A stretch of DNA of 64,000 nucleotides, from assembly GCA_004353515.1 (NCBI GenBank), contig SMNZ01000004.1:186001-250000 (forward strand), in the 5' to 3' direction. Below the pieces are notes generated by a model. That model did not search any database and was not told the origin of the DNA. It saw only the letters and a program-made list of their open reading frames with translations. Positions 8,771 through 20,200 of this stretch are shown in pieces. Positions within the stretch are counted from its first letter, which is position 1. The number at the start of each line of letters is the position of its first letter. This stretch comes from Alteromonadaceae bacterium M269. GTDB lineage: Bacteria > Pseudomonadota > Gammaproteobacteria > Enterobacterales > Alteromonadaceae. The translations under genes were made by a program, and so were the position numbers.

Positions 8771-9799
8771 CTATTCGTCATCTGACTTAAGCCTTACATA
8801 AGTCCGATATTTTTTCTTAAGAAGTTTATCGATATATCGTGTCAACTTAATCTTATGACTAATAGCGTCGTCCAGAGCTTCAACCAACTCATTCAGCATT
8901 GACTTATAATATTCAACATCCTTGACGACGCCCGAAGATGTGCTTTCTGCTAAAGGCTCGTTGCTCACAGGAGGAGCTGGATCAGGTAAGAACATCTCAT
9001 CTTTTACTTCATCAACAACACCTTCAATCGCATCACCGTCTAGTGACTCTTTTTCTTCGAGAAAACCAAACAAGAGTACGCGATCCATTAAGGTATTAAT
9101 CTTCCTGGGAACTCCTTGTGTAAAGACATAAACCTTGTGATGTGCTTCATCATCCAACAACGAATTGCCATTCCAGCCAGCATGATGCATTCGATATTCA
9201 ATATAAGCTTTACACTCTTCTTCAGAGAGTGGAGATAGGTGACAAGACGCAACGATACGCTGTCTGAACTGTTCGAGATTAGGTGCTCTAAGGATAGGCT
9301 GTAACTCTTCCTGCCCTAATAAGAAGCTCTGCAAAAGCGGCTTACCAGCAGCCTGGAAATTAGACAACATGCGCAGCTCTTCAATAGTTTCCAGCGGAAG
9401 GTTTTGCGCTTCATCGACAAGTAGTAATGCTCTTTTACCCTGAGAATGTAGTTGACTCAAAAATGTCTCTAAATCACTCAAGATATCTGACTTCGTTTTG
9501 TTGGTAACGTTCAGCTCAAACTTTATAGCAACCATACGTACCAACTCATCAGGAGATAACTTTGGCGTCACAATTTGAGCAGCAAAAATATCATCTTGAA
9601 TATCATCGAGTAAGCTATTCGCAATTGTTGTTTTACCCGTTCCAATGCCACCGGTAATGACGATAAAACCTTCCGCCTGAGATAAGCCATATTGCAAATA
9701 AGACATTGCCCTTTTATGCAGTTTACTCGCAAAGAAAAAATCTGGATCAGGGGTTAATTGGAAGGGTTTAGAATTCAATCCATAAAAACTTTCGTACAT
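8771..9799 (-). CDS. AAA ATPase, XrtA/PEP-CTERM system associated (ExeA-like)
   Basis: A 342-residue ATPase of the ExeA/GspA-like group used in exosortase polysaccharide loci (TIGR03015 type). It starts MYESFYGLNSKPFQLTPDP, the usual opening of this family. Walker A is GGIGTGKTT, Walker B is ALLLVDEAQNLP, and the sensor/arginine region is QFRQRIVASCHLSPLS. The last 80 residues are charged and probably helical. It is encoded toward the locus from its far side and lies 90 bases after the hldE stop. The role is unproven; energising or regulating export or assembly is the usual guess. Confidence 0.9.
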   Translation of the reverse strand: MYESFYGLNSKPFQLTPDPDFFFASKLHKRAMSYLQYGLSQAEGFIVITGGIGTGKTTIANSLLDDIQDDIFAAQIVTPKLSPDELVRMVAIKFELNVTNKTKSDILSDLETFLSQLHSQGKRALLLVDEAQNLPLETIEELRMLSNFQAAGKPLLQSFLLGQEELQPILRAPNLEQFRQRIVASCHLSPLSEEECKAYIEYRMHHAGWNGNSLLDDEAHHKVYVFTQGVPRKINTLMDRVLLFGFLEEKESLDGDAIEGVVDEVKDEMFLPDPAPPVSNEPLAESTSSGVVKDVEYYKSMLNELVEALDDAISHKIKLTRYIDKLLKKKYRTYVRLKSDDE

Positions 9800-9888
9800 G
9801 TCTTTGCTTATCTCAGGTTAAGAAAATGATGATTTCCAATAAGCGATTGGCCAGCTATGGCCGAATAGCTATAGCCGTTAATCTTAAC

Positions 9889-11307
9889 TTATTTATCCGT
9901 TAATTTTTGAATAATATGCGTTGTCGAAATGCCATCCTCAAAATTAAGGACTTTCACTTCGCCACCGTTAGCTAACACTTGTTTTCCACCAGCAATGTCT
10001 TCCGGCGCGTAATCACCACCTTTAACTAATATGTTTGGCAATAACTCAGAAATAAGGCGCTCGGGTGTATCCTCACTAAATGGAACGACCCAATCCACTG
10101 ATGCCAGTCCAGCTAACACAGACATTCTTCGCTCAACATCATTGACAGGTCGACCCGGGCCTTTTAACTCCGTCACAGACGCATCCGTATTTACGGCAAC
10201 AATCAATCGATGCCCAAGCTTACGAGCGTTGGCAAGATAGGAAACATGACCTGCATGCAAAATATCAAAGCACCCGTTGGTCATCACTAAGGTCTCTCCA
10301 CGCTTCTTTGCCTCACTCACAGCCATTAGCAACTGTTCCTCGGTCATCACGCCACGACCAATATCTTGTTCGCTCGACATTAAGGTCGCTAGCTCGTTAT
10401 AGCTTACAGTTGATGTTCCCACTTTACCTACGACTATACTCGCCGCCGCATTTGCCAAGACGCAGGCATTCTCTAAACTAGAGCCCGCAGCAAAAGCGCC
10501 TGCTAAGGTCGCAATAACAGTGTCTCCAGCTCCTGTGACGTCATACACTTCTTTGGCTTTCGCCGGTAAATGGAATTCAGCTTTTTCAGGTTCTAGAAGT
10601 GTCATGCCTTTTTCAGATCGAGTCACCAACAAGCTACCCAATTGATATTGTCCAATCAATGATTGTGCTTTGGACACTAAACTTTGTTCATCAACGCAAT
10701 GCCCAGCAACCAACTCAAATTCAGACATATTCGGCGTCAGCAAGGTTGCCCCAGCATACTTTGAAAAGTCTTGGCCCTTAGGATCAACAATGACAGGTAT
10801 GTTGAGCGATTTAGCTGCCTCGATAAGAGGAGATACCTCACTCAAACAGCCTTTGGCATAATCGGATAGAACCACAGCACTGTGCTCAACCAAACGCTCC
10901 TTATAAGCAGCGACAAGCTCAGTTTTATCTAATTCCTCAAAACTCCTCTCAAAATCAAGACGAATCAGCTGTTGATTGCGGCTCATCACACGCAATTTAG
11001 TAATGGTATCGAAATCTTCATAGGTTAAGAAAAAACACTCAATGCCTACTGAGCTGAGTATTTCAGAGAGTGATTCTGAGGCTTCGTCTTTCCCAGTCAA
11101 CCCCATCAATGTGACTTGGCATCCTAAAGCAGCCAAATTAAGTGCAACGTTGGCCGCGCCGCCAGGCCTATCTTGAGAGCCTCCGATGTTTACTACAGGA
11201 ACAGGCGCCTCTGGAGATATTCTTCCCGTATTCCCACTCCAATATCGATCAAGCATAATATCGCCGACAACTAAGACTTTTGCCTGACTAAAATCCACTA
11301 ATTGCAT
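9889..11307 (-). CDS. hldE: Bifunctional heptose-7-phosphate kinase / heptose-1-phosphate adenylyltransferase
   Basis: A 472-residue two-domain enzyme making ADP-heptose for the lipopolysaccharide core. The PfkB-type kinase domain (about 1-315) has [36 protein letters not shown] and the catalytic GAGDTV. The nucleotidyltransferase domain (about 335-472) has [16 protein letters not shown] with its HxGH motif and [11 protein letters not shown]. Length is that of E. coli HldE. The frame extends to a TTG at 11322, but the ATG at 11307 (MQLVDF) aligns with family N-termini. It is divergent from lpxL, another lipopolysaccharide gene. Confidence 0.96.
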   Translation of the reverse strand: MQLVDFSQAKVLVVGDIMLDRYWSGNTGRISPEAPVPVVNIGGSQDRPGGAANVALNLAALGCQVTLMGLTGKDEASESLSEILSSVGIECFFLTYEDFDTITKLRVMSRNQQLIRLDFERSFEELDKTELVAAYKERLVEHSAVVLSDYAKGCLSEVSPLIEAAKSLNIPVIVDPKGQDFSKYAGATLLTPNMSEFELVAGHCVDEQSLVSKAQSLIGQYQLGSLLVTRSEKGMTLLEPEKAEFHLPAKAKEVYDVTGAGDTVIATLAGAFAAGSSLENACVLANAAASIVVGKVGTSTVSYNELATLMSSEQDIGRGVMTEEQLLMAVSEAKKRGETLVMTNGCFDILHAGHVSYLANARKLGHRLIVAVNTDASVTELKGPGRPVNDVERRMSVLAGLASVDWVVPFSEDTPERLISELLPNILVKGGDYAPEDIAGGKQVLANGGEVKVLNFEDGISTTHIIQKLTDK

Positions 11308-11431
11308 CACTAAAGATCCCAAATTTGTTTCGCTAAGTGTAACATGGCACCCTTGCGCGCAACTAGGACCTGTTTACCATTGTTCTTAATGGTTTCTAGT
11401 CATCTAAATATTTGTATTAAAGAGAACGACA

Positions 11432-12373
11432 TTGCGAAAAAAAGCTCCAAAGCAAATACAAGCACCTGAATTTAAATGGTCTTTCCTACTTCCCAAATTC
11501 TGGCTGACCTGGGTTGGTATTTTCCTCCTCTACACAATTTCATGGCTTCCATATCGAATTCAGGTAGTCATCGGTGCTGGAATTGGTCACCTTGTATTTG
11601 CAATACTCAAGAAGCGTAAAAAAATAGCACAACGCAATTTAGACCTATGTTTTCCTGACATGTCCGAAAAGGAGAAGAAAGACATTTTGAACGGGCATCG
11701 TTTTTCAGTTGGTATGGCGGTACTAGAAACCAGCATGGGGTGGTGGTGGCCCAACTGGCGAGTCAGAAAGCATACTCAAATTCACGGCTACGAACATGTC
11801 CAAGCGATTTTAGATAAGGGAAAAGGCGTTTTCGGCTTAGCTATCCATAACATGACATTAGAGATAGGCTGCCGAGCTGCTGGTTTCAAACGCCCTTCCG
11901 TTGCATTTTATCGTAAAAACAACAACGAACTGATGGAATACATGCAGTACCACGGACGAAATCGCTCGAACAAATATATGGTTCATAAACGAGACGTACG
12001 CAGCATGATCGGAGCGTTGGACGATGGCGAAGTCACTTTCTATCTACCCGACCAAGACTACGGCCGTAACAAGGCTGAATTCGTTCCCTTCTTTGCAGTG
12101 CAAGATACTGCAACCACAACGGGGACCATGTTGTTTGCCAAAGAGGCAAATTGCGAATCTGTATTTATCTTACCTATAAGAAAAAACGGTATTTATCACA
12201 TTACCTTTATCCCCGGACTGGAGAATTTCCCATCTGGTGACGATAAAGCAGATGTAGCAAGAATTAATAAGAGAGTCGAAGAAATGGTCATGCAAGCCCC
12301 AGAGCAGTACCTATGGGTACATAAGCGCTTTAAAACAAGGCCCGATAAAGATGCACCATCACTTTATGACTGA
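11432..12373 (+). CDS. lpxL: Lipid A biosynthesis lauroyl-type acyltransferase (LpxL/HtrB family)
   Basis: A 313-residue membrane acyltransferase that adds a secondary acyl chain to the lipid A precursor. An N-terminal membrane helix spans about 22-48. The catalytic HX4E motif is H139-N-M-T-L-E144. Further conserved blocks are RSNKYMV, DGEVTFYLPDQDYG and FVPFFA, and the C-terminus has APEQYLWVHKRFKTRP. These are closer to LpxL than to LpxM as I know them, but the acyl-chain choice cannot be read from sequence. The start is TTG, with AAAGAGA upstream; no in-frame ATG occurs before residue 77. Confidence 0.9.
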   Translation: MRKKAPKQIQAPEFKWSFLLPKFWLTWVGIFLLYTISWLPYRIQVVIGAGIGHLVFAILKKRKKIAQRNLDLCFPDMSEKEKKDILNGHRFSVGMAVLETSMGWWWPNWRVRKHTQIHGYEHVQAILDKGKGVFGLAIHNMTLEIGCRAAGFKRPSVAFYRKNNNELMEYMQYHGRNRSNKYMVHKRDVRSMIGALDDGEVTFYLPDQDYGRNKAEFVPFFAVQDTATTTGTMLFAKEANCESVFILPIRKNGIYHITFIPGLENFPSGDDKADVARINKRVEEMVMQAPEQYLWVHKRFKTRPDKDAPSLYD

Positions 12374-12452
12374 ACTTAATTGCCGAGATGATGTCTCGGC
12401 TTTAGTAACATCATTCGAATAGGGTCTGTTGACCTAGTAGTAAGGACTGATT

Positions 12453-13061
12453 ATGAGTTCATCGAATATTTCTTTTTGGTTAAAGCACGTGTTGCTAGCA
12501 CTATCGCTGATTGTTTTGGCGGGCATTGCTATTTTTATCTATGAAAAAAACGCGGCAGCTCCCGTACCCGAAGGCGCTAAATTAAGAAAAAACCCATCCA
12601 AAGGTTTAACAGAGTTTTATACCGAATATAGATTGTCGTCGACCGCACCTCATGAAGATGGCCCAGGTGATTTCGTTATGGAGCTGAACACACCAAGCGA
12701 ATCCATGGATTCACGTTTGCGTAAGATGGAAAACACAGGAAAGTCCTCCAGCAACGGCTGGGTTGGAGAGCACAAATTTAGAAGCTTTAAAGCGGGTAGT
12801 ACGCTGAGAGAATCTATTACTAATTTTGCTCAATCTGAAGGTATGCAAGTCTTTTGGGAGCTTGATCAGGATTTTATCGTCAAAAACCACTTCCAAATGG
12901 ACGACACCATTACGGGTTCACTTCATAAAATCGCTAGAGCCATAGACAGCAATTTTGAGGGAGAAGTCGTGACTTACTTCTGCCCCAAACACCGAACGCT
13001 CGTGATCACCGAAAAGGTAAATCAATACTTAAGAGAAAACTGCGTTAAGTCCAATCCTTAA
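12453..13061 (+). CDS. Membrane-anchored protein with a TcpQ-like C-terminal domain
   Basis: A 202-residue protein with one N-terminal membrane helix (about 10-30) and a periplasmic body. Residues 110-195 resemble the TcpQ/PilL-type C-terminal domain: a short strand, FRSFKAGSTLRESI, then EGMQVFWELDQDFIV, and a final VTYFCPKHRTLVITE. In pilus and secretin systems this fold contacts the outer-membrane secretin, but no pilus gene is nearby. AAGGA precedes the ATG. It may form a unit with lpxL, whose stop is 79 bases upstream. Function unknown. Confidence 0.6.
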   Translation: MSSSNISFWLKHVLLALSLIVLAGIAIFIYEKNAAAPVPEGAKLRKNPSKGLTEFYTEYRLSSTAPHEDGPGDFVMELNTPSESMDSRLRKMENTGKSSSNGWVGEHKFRSFKAGSTLRESITNFAQSEGMQVFWELDQDFIVKNHFQMDDTITGSLHKIARAIDSNFEGEVVTYFCPKHRTLVITEKVNQYLRENCVKSNP

Positions 13062-13069
13062 CTTTTATT

Positions 13070-13102
13070 CCTCCTATAATTAAACTTCTTGATTATAGGG
13101 GG
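13070..13102 (+). terminator. Hairpin, possible weak terminator
   Basis: An 11-bp stem (13070-13080 with 13092-13102, one G-U pair) around an 11-base loop, just past the TcpQ-like gene and before the convergent glnE stop. There is no T run after it, so intrinsic termination is uncertain. Confidence 0.4.
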
Positions 13103-13126
13103 AGTTCAACCACTACTGTTTAAGAA

Positions 13127-15988
13127 CTAGCTGCCTATCCGTAAAGTTCGCTTCCATAGCTGAGCAACAGGTGATCGCCACTGCTCAAGCTCATCATCAA
13201 AGACATGCAATGACTCACCCGCTAAAGTCAGCTTATGACCTTTATGCCTATAAGCTAAGTAAGCCTCTGTGAGTAAATCAGCTTCCTGTTCACTAATAAG
13301 CTTTTGTTGACTCAAAGACTCAAGAATCCGAACATTATCTGACCATCGACAAATATCCGGATATTTATTGGCATGTTGCAATACCCAGAATTGCACCAGA
13401 AATTCGATATCAACTAACCCACCTTCTCCCTGTTTAATATCAAAAGTTCCAGGCTTATCTTGAGAAAGATGCTCACGCATCTTTTGGCGCATTGACACAA
13501 CATCGTTAATCAATGTTTCAGATTCTCTTTCGGTGGTTAATATCTCCCGTCGGATATCGCTCAGTGTGTTGGTTATGTTTTTGTCACCATACACAACGCG
13601 TGAACGCGCCAGTGCCTGATGTTCCCACGTCCAAGCTTCTTGTTGTAAATACTCTGCGTAAGTATTCGCATGGCATACCAGCAAACCCGAATTCCCTGCT
13701 GGCCGCAGACGCATATCCACTTCATACAATAAGCTGGAATGAGTTCGGGTGTTGAACAAATGTAGAATCCGCTGTGCTAACTTAATATAAAATGTACGAT
13801 TCTCAACAGACTTTTCCCCATCGGTGAAAGCATTGGGTTCGAGCTGATATACAAACACCAAATCCAAATCAGAGCCGTAGCCAAGCTCGATTCCACCCAG
13901 CTTGCCATAGGCGATAACGCCAAAAGCTTTATCTACTAAATCAGCGCCAGCAGGTGTTCCGTACTTAGCCACCATTTGGTGCCATGCATCTTCGACCACT
14001 TGCGCTAGAATCGCCTCAGCCAAATAAGTCAGATGATCGCTGACTCTCATCACTGGCAACACACCAGTAACATCCGCCGCTGCAACTTTGAGCTGTTGTC
14101 CGAGCTTAAATTGTCTTAGGGCTTCCATTTGTTGTTCATCATCATCACTAGGCACACGCAAGAGCGAAAGCCTGAGTTCATCATCGTACTCGTGGCGTTC
14201 CAGTGTATGGTAAAGGCTTTGCGGGTTAAGCAACTCATCGAGCAACATAGGGAACTTCGCTATCTGTTCAGCAATCCATGCACTTGCATAACACAGTTTA
14301 ATTAACTGTAGCGTCACACCTTGATTAACATGCATGAGTTCTAAGTAGGCGGTGCGTCTTATAATAGACTTCATCACTAAACAAATACGCTCGAATAACG
14401 AAGCACAAGATAATCCCTCCTGTTCATTTAATAGCTGGTATTGCTGGAACAAGTGACAGAAAACTTGTGGCATAAGTTTATCTAAAATATCTTTGCCTCG
14501 GCCAAGATGAACCCGAGATTTCGCATCTTGTTTGAAGTGCTTAACCGCTTGCCAGAGTGCTTCCAGCTCCTCGTTTGAAACATAAGCTTGCAAGACTGAA
14601 ATAGCTTCTTCGTCTTCTAAATCTAACAGCCATAAACTCTCGAGTTCTGCGCTAATTTCACTTTCGGGTTCAGGCTCTTCCTCGCCGATTAATTCACCGA
14701 AAAGCTTATTCACACAGGCCATTTTCATTTCTAATTCGCGCAAAAATAGCGGATATGACTCGAACGACATTACATAAGCAAGACGATCTTGGCCCAACTC
14801 AATATCTGGTAAGGTTTGTGTTTGTTGATCAGCAAATTGTTGTAAACAATGTTCGACTTTTCGCAAAAACAGATAACTCTCTCTCAAATTATCGCAATCT
14901 GCGCTAGGCATAAGTTTGAGCCTTTGAATTTCCGCTAATGACTCAAGCAGCCCTTTTTTCCTTAAACTCGCTTGTTTGCCACCATTGATTAGTTGCAGGC
15001 TTTGCACAATGAACTCAGCTTCTCGGATGCCACCCGCGCCTAGCTTAATATTGTTGGTTAAACGACGGCGCCTGACTTCTTGAGTAATCAAGTTTTTCAT
15101 CCGTCTTAACGCTTCTATTGAGCTGAAGTCGAGGTACTTGCGGTAAATGAACGGCCTTAGCAAAGACTCAACTTCATCCCGATAAGAACAGGGTTCATTG
15201 AGTACCCTGGCCTTTACCATCGCAAATCTCTCCCAATCTCGTCCCTGCTCCTGTAAATAGTTTTCAAAAGCATCAAAGTGCATTACTAACGGACCGCTTT
15301 CACCATAAGGTCTCAATCGCATATCAACACGGAAAACACGGCCATCAGCCGTTATTTGGTCTAGCGCATTAATGAGACTCTGCGCTAATTTAGTGAAAAA
15401 CCAACTATACTCACGCTCTTTGCGGCCACCCGTCAAAATCCCCTGCTCTGGATAGAGAAAGATCAAGTCAATATCAGATGAAAAATTGAGTTCTCTCCCG
15501 CCTAATTTACCCATACCTAAAATCATCATGGATAAAGGTCCGTTTTCCCCAACAGGTGCACCGTATTTGTCACAAAGGTGTTGATAAAGCCAATGGTACG
15601 TTTGCAGGATTAGTGCATCAGATAAATCGGAAACGGCTTTAAGCGAAGTCTCAATATCTTGCTGATTGATAAGATCCAAACAAGCGATAGACAGCATATG
15701 TCGATTTCTAAATTGGCGAATACAGGACCAGAGCTGTCTTTCATCTCTAACTTCAGCCAAAGCAGGTTTAAGCGCCTCTGAATAATCAAGTAATTCCTCT
15801 TTTCTTTCATTAGCCGCCTCTAGCCATTTAGGGTGCTTTAAGCCTTGTTCGAAGACAAAATCACTAAGGCCTACCCACTTTGACAGTTCATGAGCTGACC
15901 GAACCATCTCATGACCTTTCGACCTTATTTCTTCTAAGCGACTACAACTTATTGACTCCAAGCTAGAAGGAAAAGAAAGGTTTGGCAT
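13127..15988 (-). CDS. glnE: Bifunctional glutamine synthetase adenylyltransferase / adenylyl-removing enzyme
   Basis: A 953-residue two-headed enzyme that adenylylates and deadenylylates glutamine synthetase in response to PII state. Each half has the nucleotidyltransferase signature: GMGKLGGRELNFSSDIDL near residue 150-167 in the deadenylase half, and AYGKLGGIELGYGSDLDL near 690 in the adenylylase half. Each has a matching RVDMRLRP or EVDMRLRPAG strand and a GGIREAEF or GGLVDIEF block. Full family length with no break. It starts at ATG 15988 and stands alone on the minus strand. Confidence 0.97.
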   Translation of the reverse strand: MPNLSFPSSLESISCSRLEEIRSKGHEMVRSAHELSKWVGLSDFVFEQGLKHPKWLEAANERKEELLDYSEALKPALAEVRDERQLWSCIRQFRNRHMLSIACLDLINQQDIETSLKAVSDLSDALILQTYHWLYQHLCDKYGAPVGENGPLSMMILGMGKLGGRELNFSSDIDLIFLYPEQGILTGGRKEREYSWFFTKLAQSLINALDQITADGRVFRVDMRLRPYGESGPLVMHFDAFENYLQEQGRDWERFAMVKARVLNEPCSYRDEVESLLRPFIYRKYLDFSSIEALRRMKNLITQEVRRRRLTNNIKLGAGGIREAEFIVQSLQLINGGKQASLRKKGLLESLAEIQRLKLMPSADCDNLRESYLFLRKVEHCLQQFADQQTQTLPDIELGQDRLAYVMSFESYPLFLRELEMKMACVNKLFGELIGEEEPEPESEISAELESLWLLDLEDEEAISVLQAYVSNEELEALWQAVKHFKQDAKSRVHLGRGKDILDKLMPQVFCHLFQQYQLLNEQEGLSCASLFERICLVMKSIIRRTAYLELMHVNQGVTLQLIKLCYASAWIAEQIAKFPMLLDELLNPQSLYHTLERHEYDDELRLSLLRVPSDDDEQQMEALRQFKLGQQLKVAAADVTGVLPVMRVSDHLTYLAEAILAQVVEDAWHQMVAKYGTPAGADLVDKAFGVIAYGKLGGIELGYGSDLDLVFVYQLEPNAFTDGEKSVENRTFYIKLAQRILHLFNTRTHSSLLYEVDMRLRPAGNSGLLVCHANTYAEYLQQEAWTWEHQALARSRVVYGDKNITNTLSDIRREILTTERESETLINDVVSMRQKMREHLSQDKPGTFDIKQGEGGLVDIEFLVQFWVLQHANKYPDICRWSDNVRILESLSQQKLISEQEADLLTEAYLAYRHKGHKLTLAGESLHVFDDELEQWRSPVAQLWKRTLRIGS

Positions 15989-16229
15989 TGTGGTATTGGC
16001 TCCAAAATTAGTCGGGTCTTACATTGAATTGTGAAGTATCCCTACAAAATCAATCATCAGAAGATTCATCATATACCAACTCCCTATTTTTTAGGGAATA
16101 ACCTTCACCAAAAGCAACATTAGTTCACCAACATCCGCAGATTTGGGCGTGCTAAGATACTGTTGAGACTCGCATTTGAGGTCAATTTAGCTATACTTAG
16201 GACTTCTAGATCTCGTTTCTATTCGTATT

Positions 16230-17135
16230 ATGGATCACATTCTTAATCTCGTATCGATCTCCGACAGTCTCTGGTCTCATTTGGCCCTTGATCTAGGCAT
16301 AGCAATCGTTCTACTCAGTGTCACCAAATGGATTTCCGGCAAACTGAGCTCTGTCGATAGCGATGAGGAGCTTTGTAAACGAGATAATTATGCGTTTGGG
16401 ATAAGTGTTGCTGGGCGCATGTTTGCCTTGACCATCGTTTTATCTGGCGCCGTTATTAGTTCGCAAGCGAACTCTCTGCAACAAACATCTATTGAGATGC
16501 TCCTATACGGAACACTAGGTCTCATACTGGTAAAAATCGGGCGTTTCGCCAACGATAAAATTATCCTTGATCAGCTGGATAAAGAGTTCCACATCAAAGA
16601 GCGTAACATCAGTATCGCTTTAGTTGATGCTAGCAGTGCCATAGCGACCGCTATTATTATCCGAAGCGTAATTCTTTGGGTCGAAGGTGCAAACCTCAAC
16701 GCCATCATAGCCATTATTACCGGCTTTTTAGTCACACAAGCTATCTTGTTAGCTATGACTCGAGTCTATGAGTTTAAGTTCGCACGCAGTAACCAAGGTA
16801 TTTCACTACAAAAAACGCTGACTCGTGGCCAAATGGCATTATCAATACAGCATTCTGGTCACATAGTCTCAACAGCAATAGCCGTGACGTCAGCAGCCAA
16901 TATCGTTCAGTATATTCCCACAGCTTACGTTTCGAACTTAATGGGCTGGCTTATTGTTGGTTTAGCTCTGACTATTATTCTTCAAGTCACCTTAGCTTTC
17001 GTTAAGTACCTTATCCTGTCCGGCATTGACCTCGTTAGGGAAGTCGATCTCCAACACAATGTAGGGGTTGCCTGTATTGAGTTAGCGCTTGGTGTCGGGC
17101 TAGCACTCGTGATTAGTGGATTATTAACACAATAA
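16230..17135 (+). CDS. DUF350 family membrane protein with duplicated domain
   Basis: A 301-residue inner-membrane protein with about eight hydrophobic segments in two similar halves. The first half has NYAFGISVAGRMFALTIVLSG, the typical DUF350 signature. The second half starts around residue 155 and has QHSGHIVSTAIAV and DLQHNVGVACIELALG in place of the same elements. Function of the family is unknown. It lies 117 bases before the hybrid kinase, in the same direction, with no clear terminator between them. Confidence 0.78.
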   Translation: MDHILNLVSISDSLWSHLALDLGIAIVLLSVTKWISGKLSSVDSDEELCKRDNYAFGISVAGRMFALTIVLSGAVISSQANSLQQTSIEMLLYGTLGLILVKIGRFANDKIILDQLDKEFHIKERNISIALVDASSAIATAIIIRSVILWVEGANLNAIIAIITGFLVTQAILLAMTRVYEFKFARSNQGISLQKTLTRGQMALSIQHSGHIVSTAIAVTSAANIVQYIPTAYVSNLMGWLIVGLALTIILQVTLAFVKYLILSGIDLVREVDLQHNVGVACIELALGVGLALVISGLLTQ

Positions 17136-17252
17136 ACCATGACTGAGCTTTTTGATTTTTTTCAACTAACGATTGTGTTCAGAGCTAAACTCAATATACT
17201 CATTCTCGAATAAATAGATAATTGGACTAACTTACTTCATGCTGATGACTCA

Positions 17253-20200
17253 ATGGCCTCACTAGCGGATATTCTTAATAACGTACCCACTGCCATTGTC
17301 CAGTTGAATGACGAAGGCCAAGTACTGTTTGCTAATCAGTTGGCTTGTGAAAAGTTTCAAGTAAATGCTGCTGAGATAACCTCTCTTTCATTGAATCATC
17401 TAATCAAGCTAGAACAACCCTCTAATAGTTCTTCCGACGAGCTACTTTCTCAAATCAAGAGCACAGAAGTGCTTGAAGGTGTCAGGTTAATATGTACCAA
17501 CACACCCGTTTGTATTCACCACAAACAACATGAAGAAAATAGTTCGATTGTCCACACGCTAACGATAGAAGACTCCATTAAATCTCCTAAAGCAAAACAA
17601 ATTCTCTCTGATATCAATAAACAGCTTCAAGTCGCCACACAATCTATAGGTATTGGTATCTGGAGCTTTGATGTAAAGAAGGATCTTTTGTTATGGGACC
17701 AACAGATGTTCGAGCTCTTCGGGATCACCGAAGCTGAGTTTAAAGGTCAATACAGTGATTGGTATGACAGGCTCCATCCGGATGATAGAGATGCTGTCAG
17801 TCAATGTGTCGATGAATCCTTAGAAAAAGGAGAAAACATCGATCTGGAATATCGAATTGTAACACCCGGGGGCGTTGTAAAGTTCATCAAAGAATATGCC
17901 CATATGACACTCGACGAAGAGGGCAAAGTTTCAGAAATCACAGGTGTTAACTACGACCTGACCAAACATTTTGATACCGAACAACGATTAGCAAAAAGCC
18001 TCGAAATCAATCGATTCTTAGCCAATGCAGCTCATGAAACTGACAACGCTATGGTCATCACTGACGTTGAAGGTCGCATAAAGTGGGTTAACGCAGGCTT
18101 TTCGCGCATCAGTGGTTACACCATGGCAGATGCTCTTGGTAAACGCCCTGGACATTTCCTGCAAGGCGAAGAGACGGATCAAACGACTGTCACTGAGATG
18201 CGCGAAGCGATACAAAATCGCCAACCATTTAACGTGGATATCATTAACTACCACAAAAATGGTGAACCATACTGGGTAAAGATAACCAGTAAGCCACAGT
18301 ATTTGGATGGTAAACTTGAAGGCTTTATTGCTATTCAAGTCGATATTACTAAACAAAAAGAATCAGAGTTAAAGACACGTCGCATCAACCGTATGCAACA
18401 GGCCGTCTTGAATAGTGCGAACCAGATGATTATCTCGACCGATAGTCAGTTAGTCATCAAAACTTTCAATGTCGCCGCACAAGAAATGTTGCAGACTACG
18501 GAAGATCCCATCAAAAACAAGGCTTCTCTGACACAGTTCTTCGATCCTGAAGATTTGGTGATGTTCGCACATAAAGTCAGTCGACAACTCAATAGAGCAA
18601 TAGAACCTGGTAACGAAGCTTTTATTGAAGCCTCAGTCAATGATTTACTCAAAGAAGAAGAATGGTCTCTTGTTAGGCAAGATGGTTCGTCCTTTCCAGC
18701 TATATTTTCATTGATACCACTGAAAGAAAATAATGAAGATGTGGAAGGCTTTGTCGCTATCGCTCGCGATATTACCGAATTAAAGCTTATCCAAGCTGAA
18801 AAACAGCAACATCAGGATTTACTCGAAGCCACAGGTACTATGGCCAAGTTAGGTGGCTGGTCCTTTGATGTTAAAACCAGCAAGCTTCACTGGTCGAAGG
18901 AAGTATACCGTATACACGAACTTCCCATTGATAGCGAAGTCGAGATTAGCTCTGCAATAGATTTTTATGCTCCGGAAGCTCGTCCTCTCATCCAAAAAGC
19001 TATTGAAGGCGCGATTACCGATGGAACCCCTTGGGATCTTCAACTCCCTTTCATTACTGCAAAGGGACGACGTATCTGGGTACGAGCTGTTGGTAGTGCT
19101 GAGAATATTGATATCGGTCATGTCATTCTAAAAGGTGCCTTCCAAGACATTACAGAGATGAAGCTCACGGAAGAAAAAGCCAAGGAAGCTAGCCTAGCGA
19201 AAAGTGAATTCTTAGCCAACATGAGCCATGAAATTCGAACACCGATAAACGGCATTATCGGCATGAACGAATTACTACTCTCAACATCACTTGACGATAA
19301 ACAGCGTCATTACGCTCAGTTATTGCGCAGTAGCGGTAATGTTCTATTACAACTCATCAATGACATTCTAGATTTCTCAAAAATTGAAGCGGGACGTTTA
19401 GAACTGGAACACATTGCCTTCAACCTACACGAGATGGTTCTGGAGCTCGCACAAACTTCTGCAATTAAAGCGCAAGCTAAAGGTTTAGAGTTTATTTATG
19501 CGATAGGAAACAATATTCCTCAGGTCATAGTCGGTGATCCAGGCCGTATAAGGCAGGTGCTCAATAACCTGATCAGTAATGCTATTAAATTCACCGAATC
19601 AGGTGAAGTGTTCTTAGATATCAAACGAAAAACCAAGAACTCGCTTATATTTAATGTCCACGATACAGGCATCGGCATTCCCAAAGATAAACAAAGAAAG
19701 CTCTTTTCCAAATTTAGCCAAGTTGATGCCTCAACAACCCGACAGTTTGGCGGTACCGGCTTAGGATTAGCAATTTCAAAACAACTCGCTGAGCTTATGC
19801 AAGGTCAAATAGGTATTGAGAGTGAGCCTGGCGAAGGCTCCTGTTTCTGGTTCACTGCTCAATTTGATTTCTCAAGAAGAAATACCGCAAGTCGCACCGC
19901 GCCCATTCAGATCGACATGGCATCTACGCTTATCGTAGATGGTAGTGAGAATAATTCTAAAGTCATACAAGATCTCATTGAGCATCGAGGCCTGAGTACC
20001 AAGATAGCCAGCAATGCCCAATTTGCACTTCAAGCTTTGCGCGATAGCTTAGCTGAAGGCGATGGTATTGATATTGCTATTATTGATTACAATCTTGAAG
20101 GTATTAATGGTGAACAGCTCGCTAGAGCGATTCGCAGCAATGACAAGCTCAACGAAACCAAACTCATTCTCATGTCGCCTTACGGGCTAGATGAGCAAAC

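Noticed and set aside
9840-9875. GGCCAGCTAT...ATAGCTATAGCC partial palindrome after hldE
   Set aside because: Only six bases pair cleanly and no T run follows; too weak to call a terminator.
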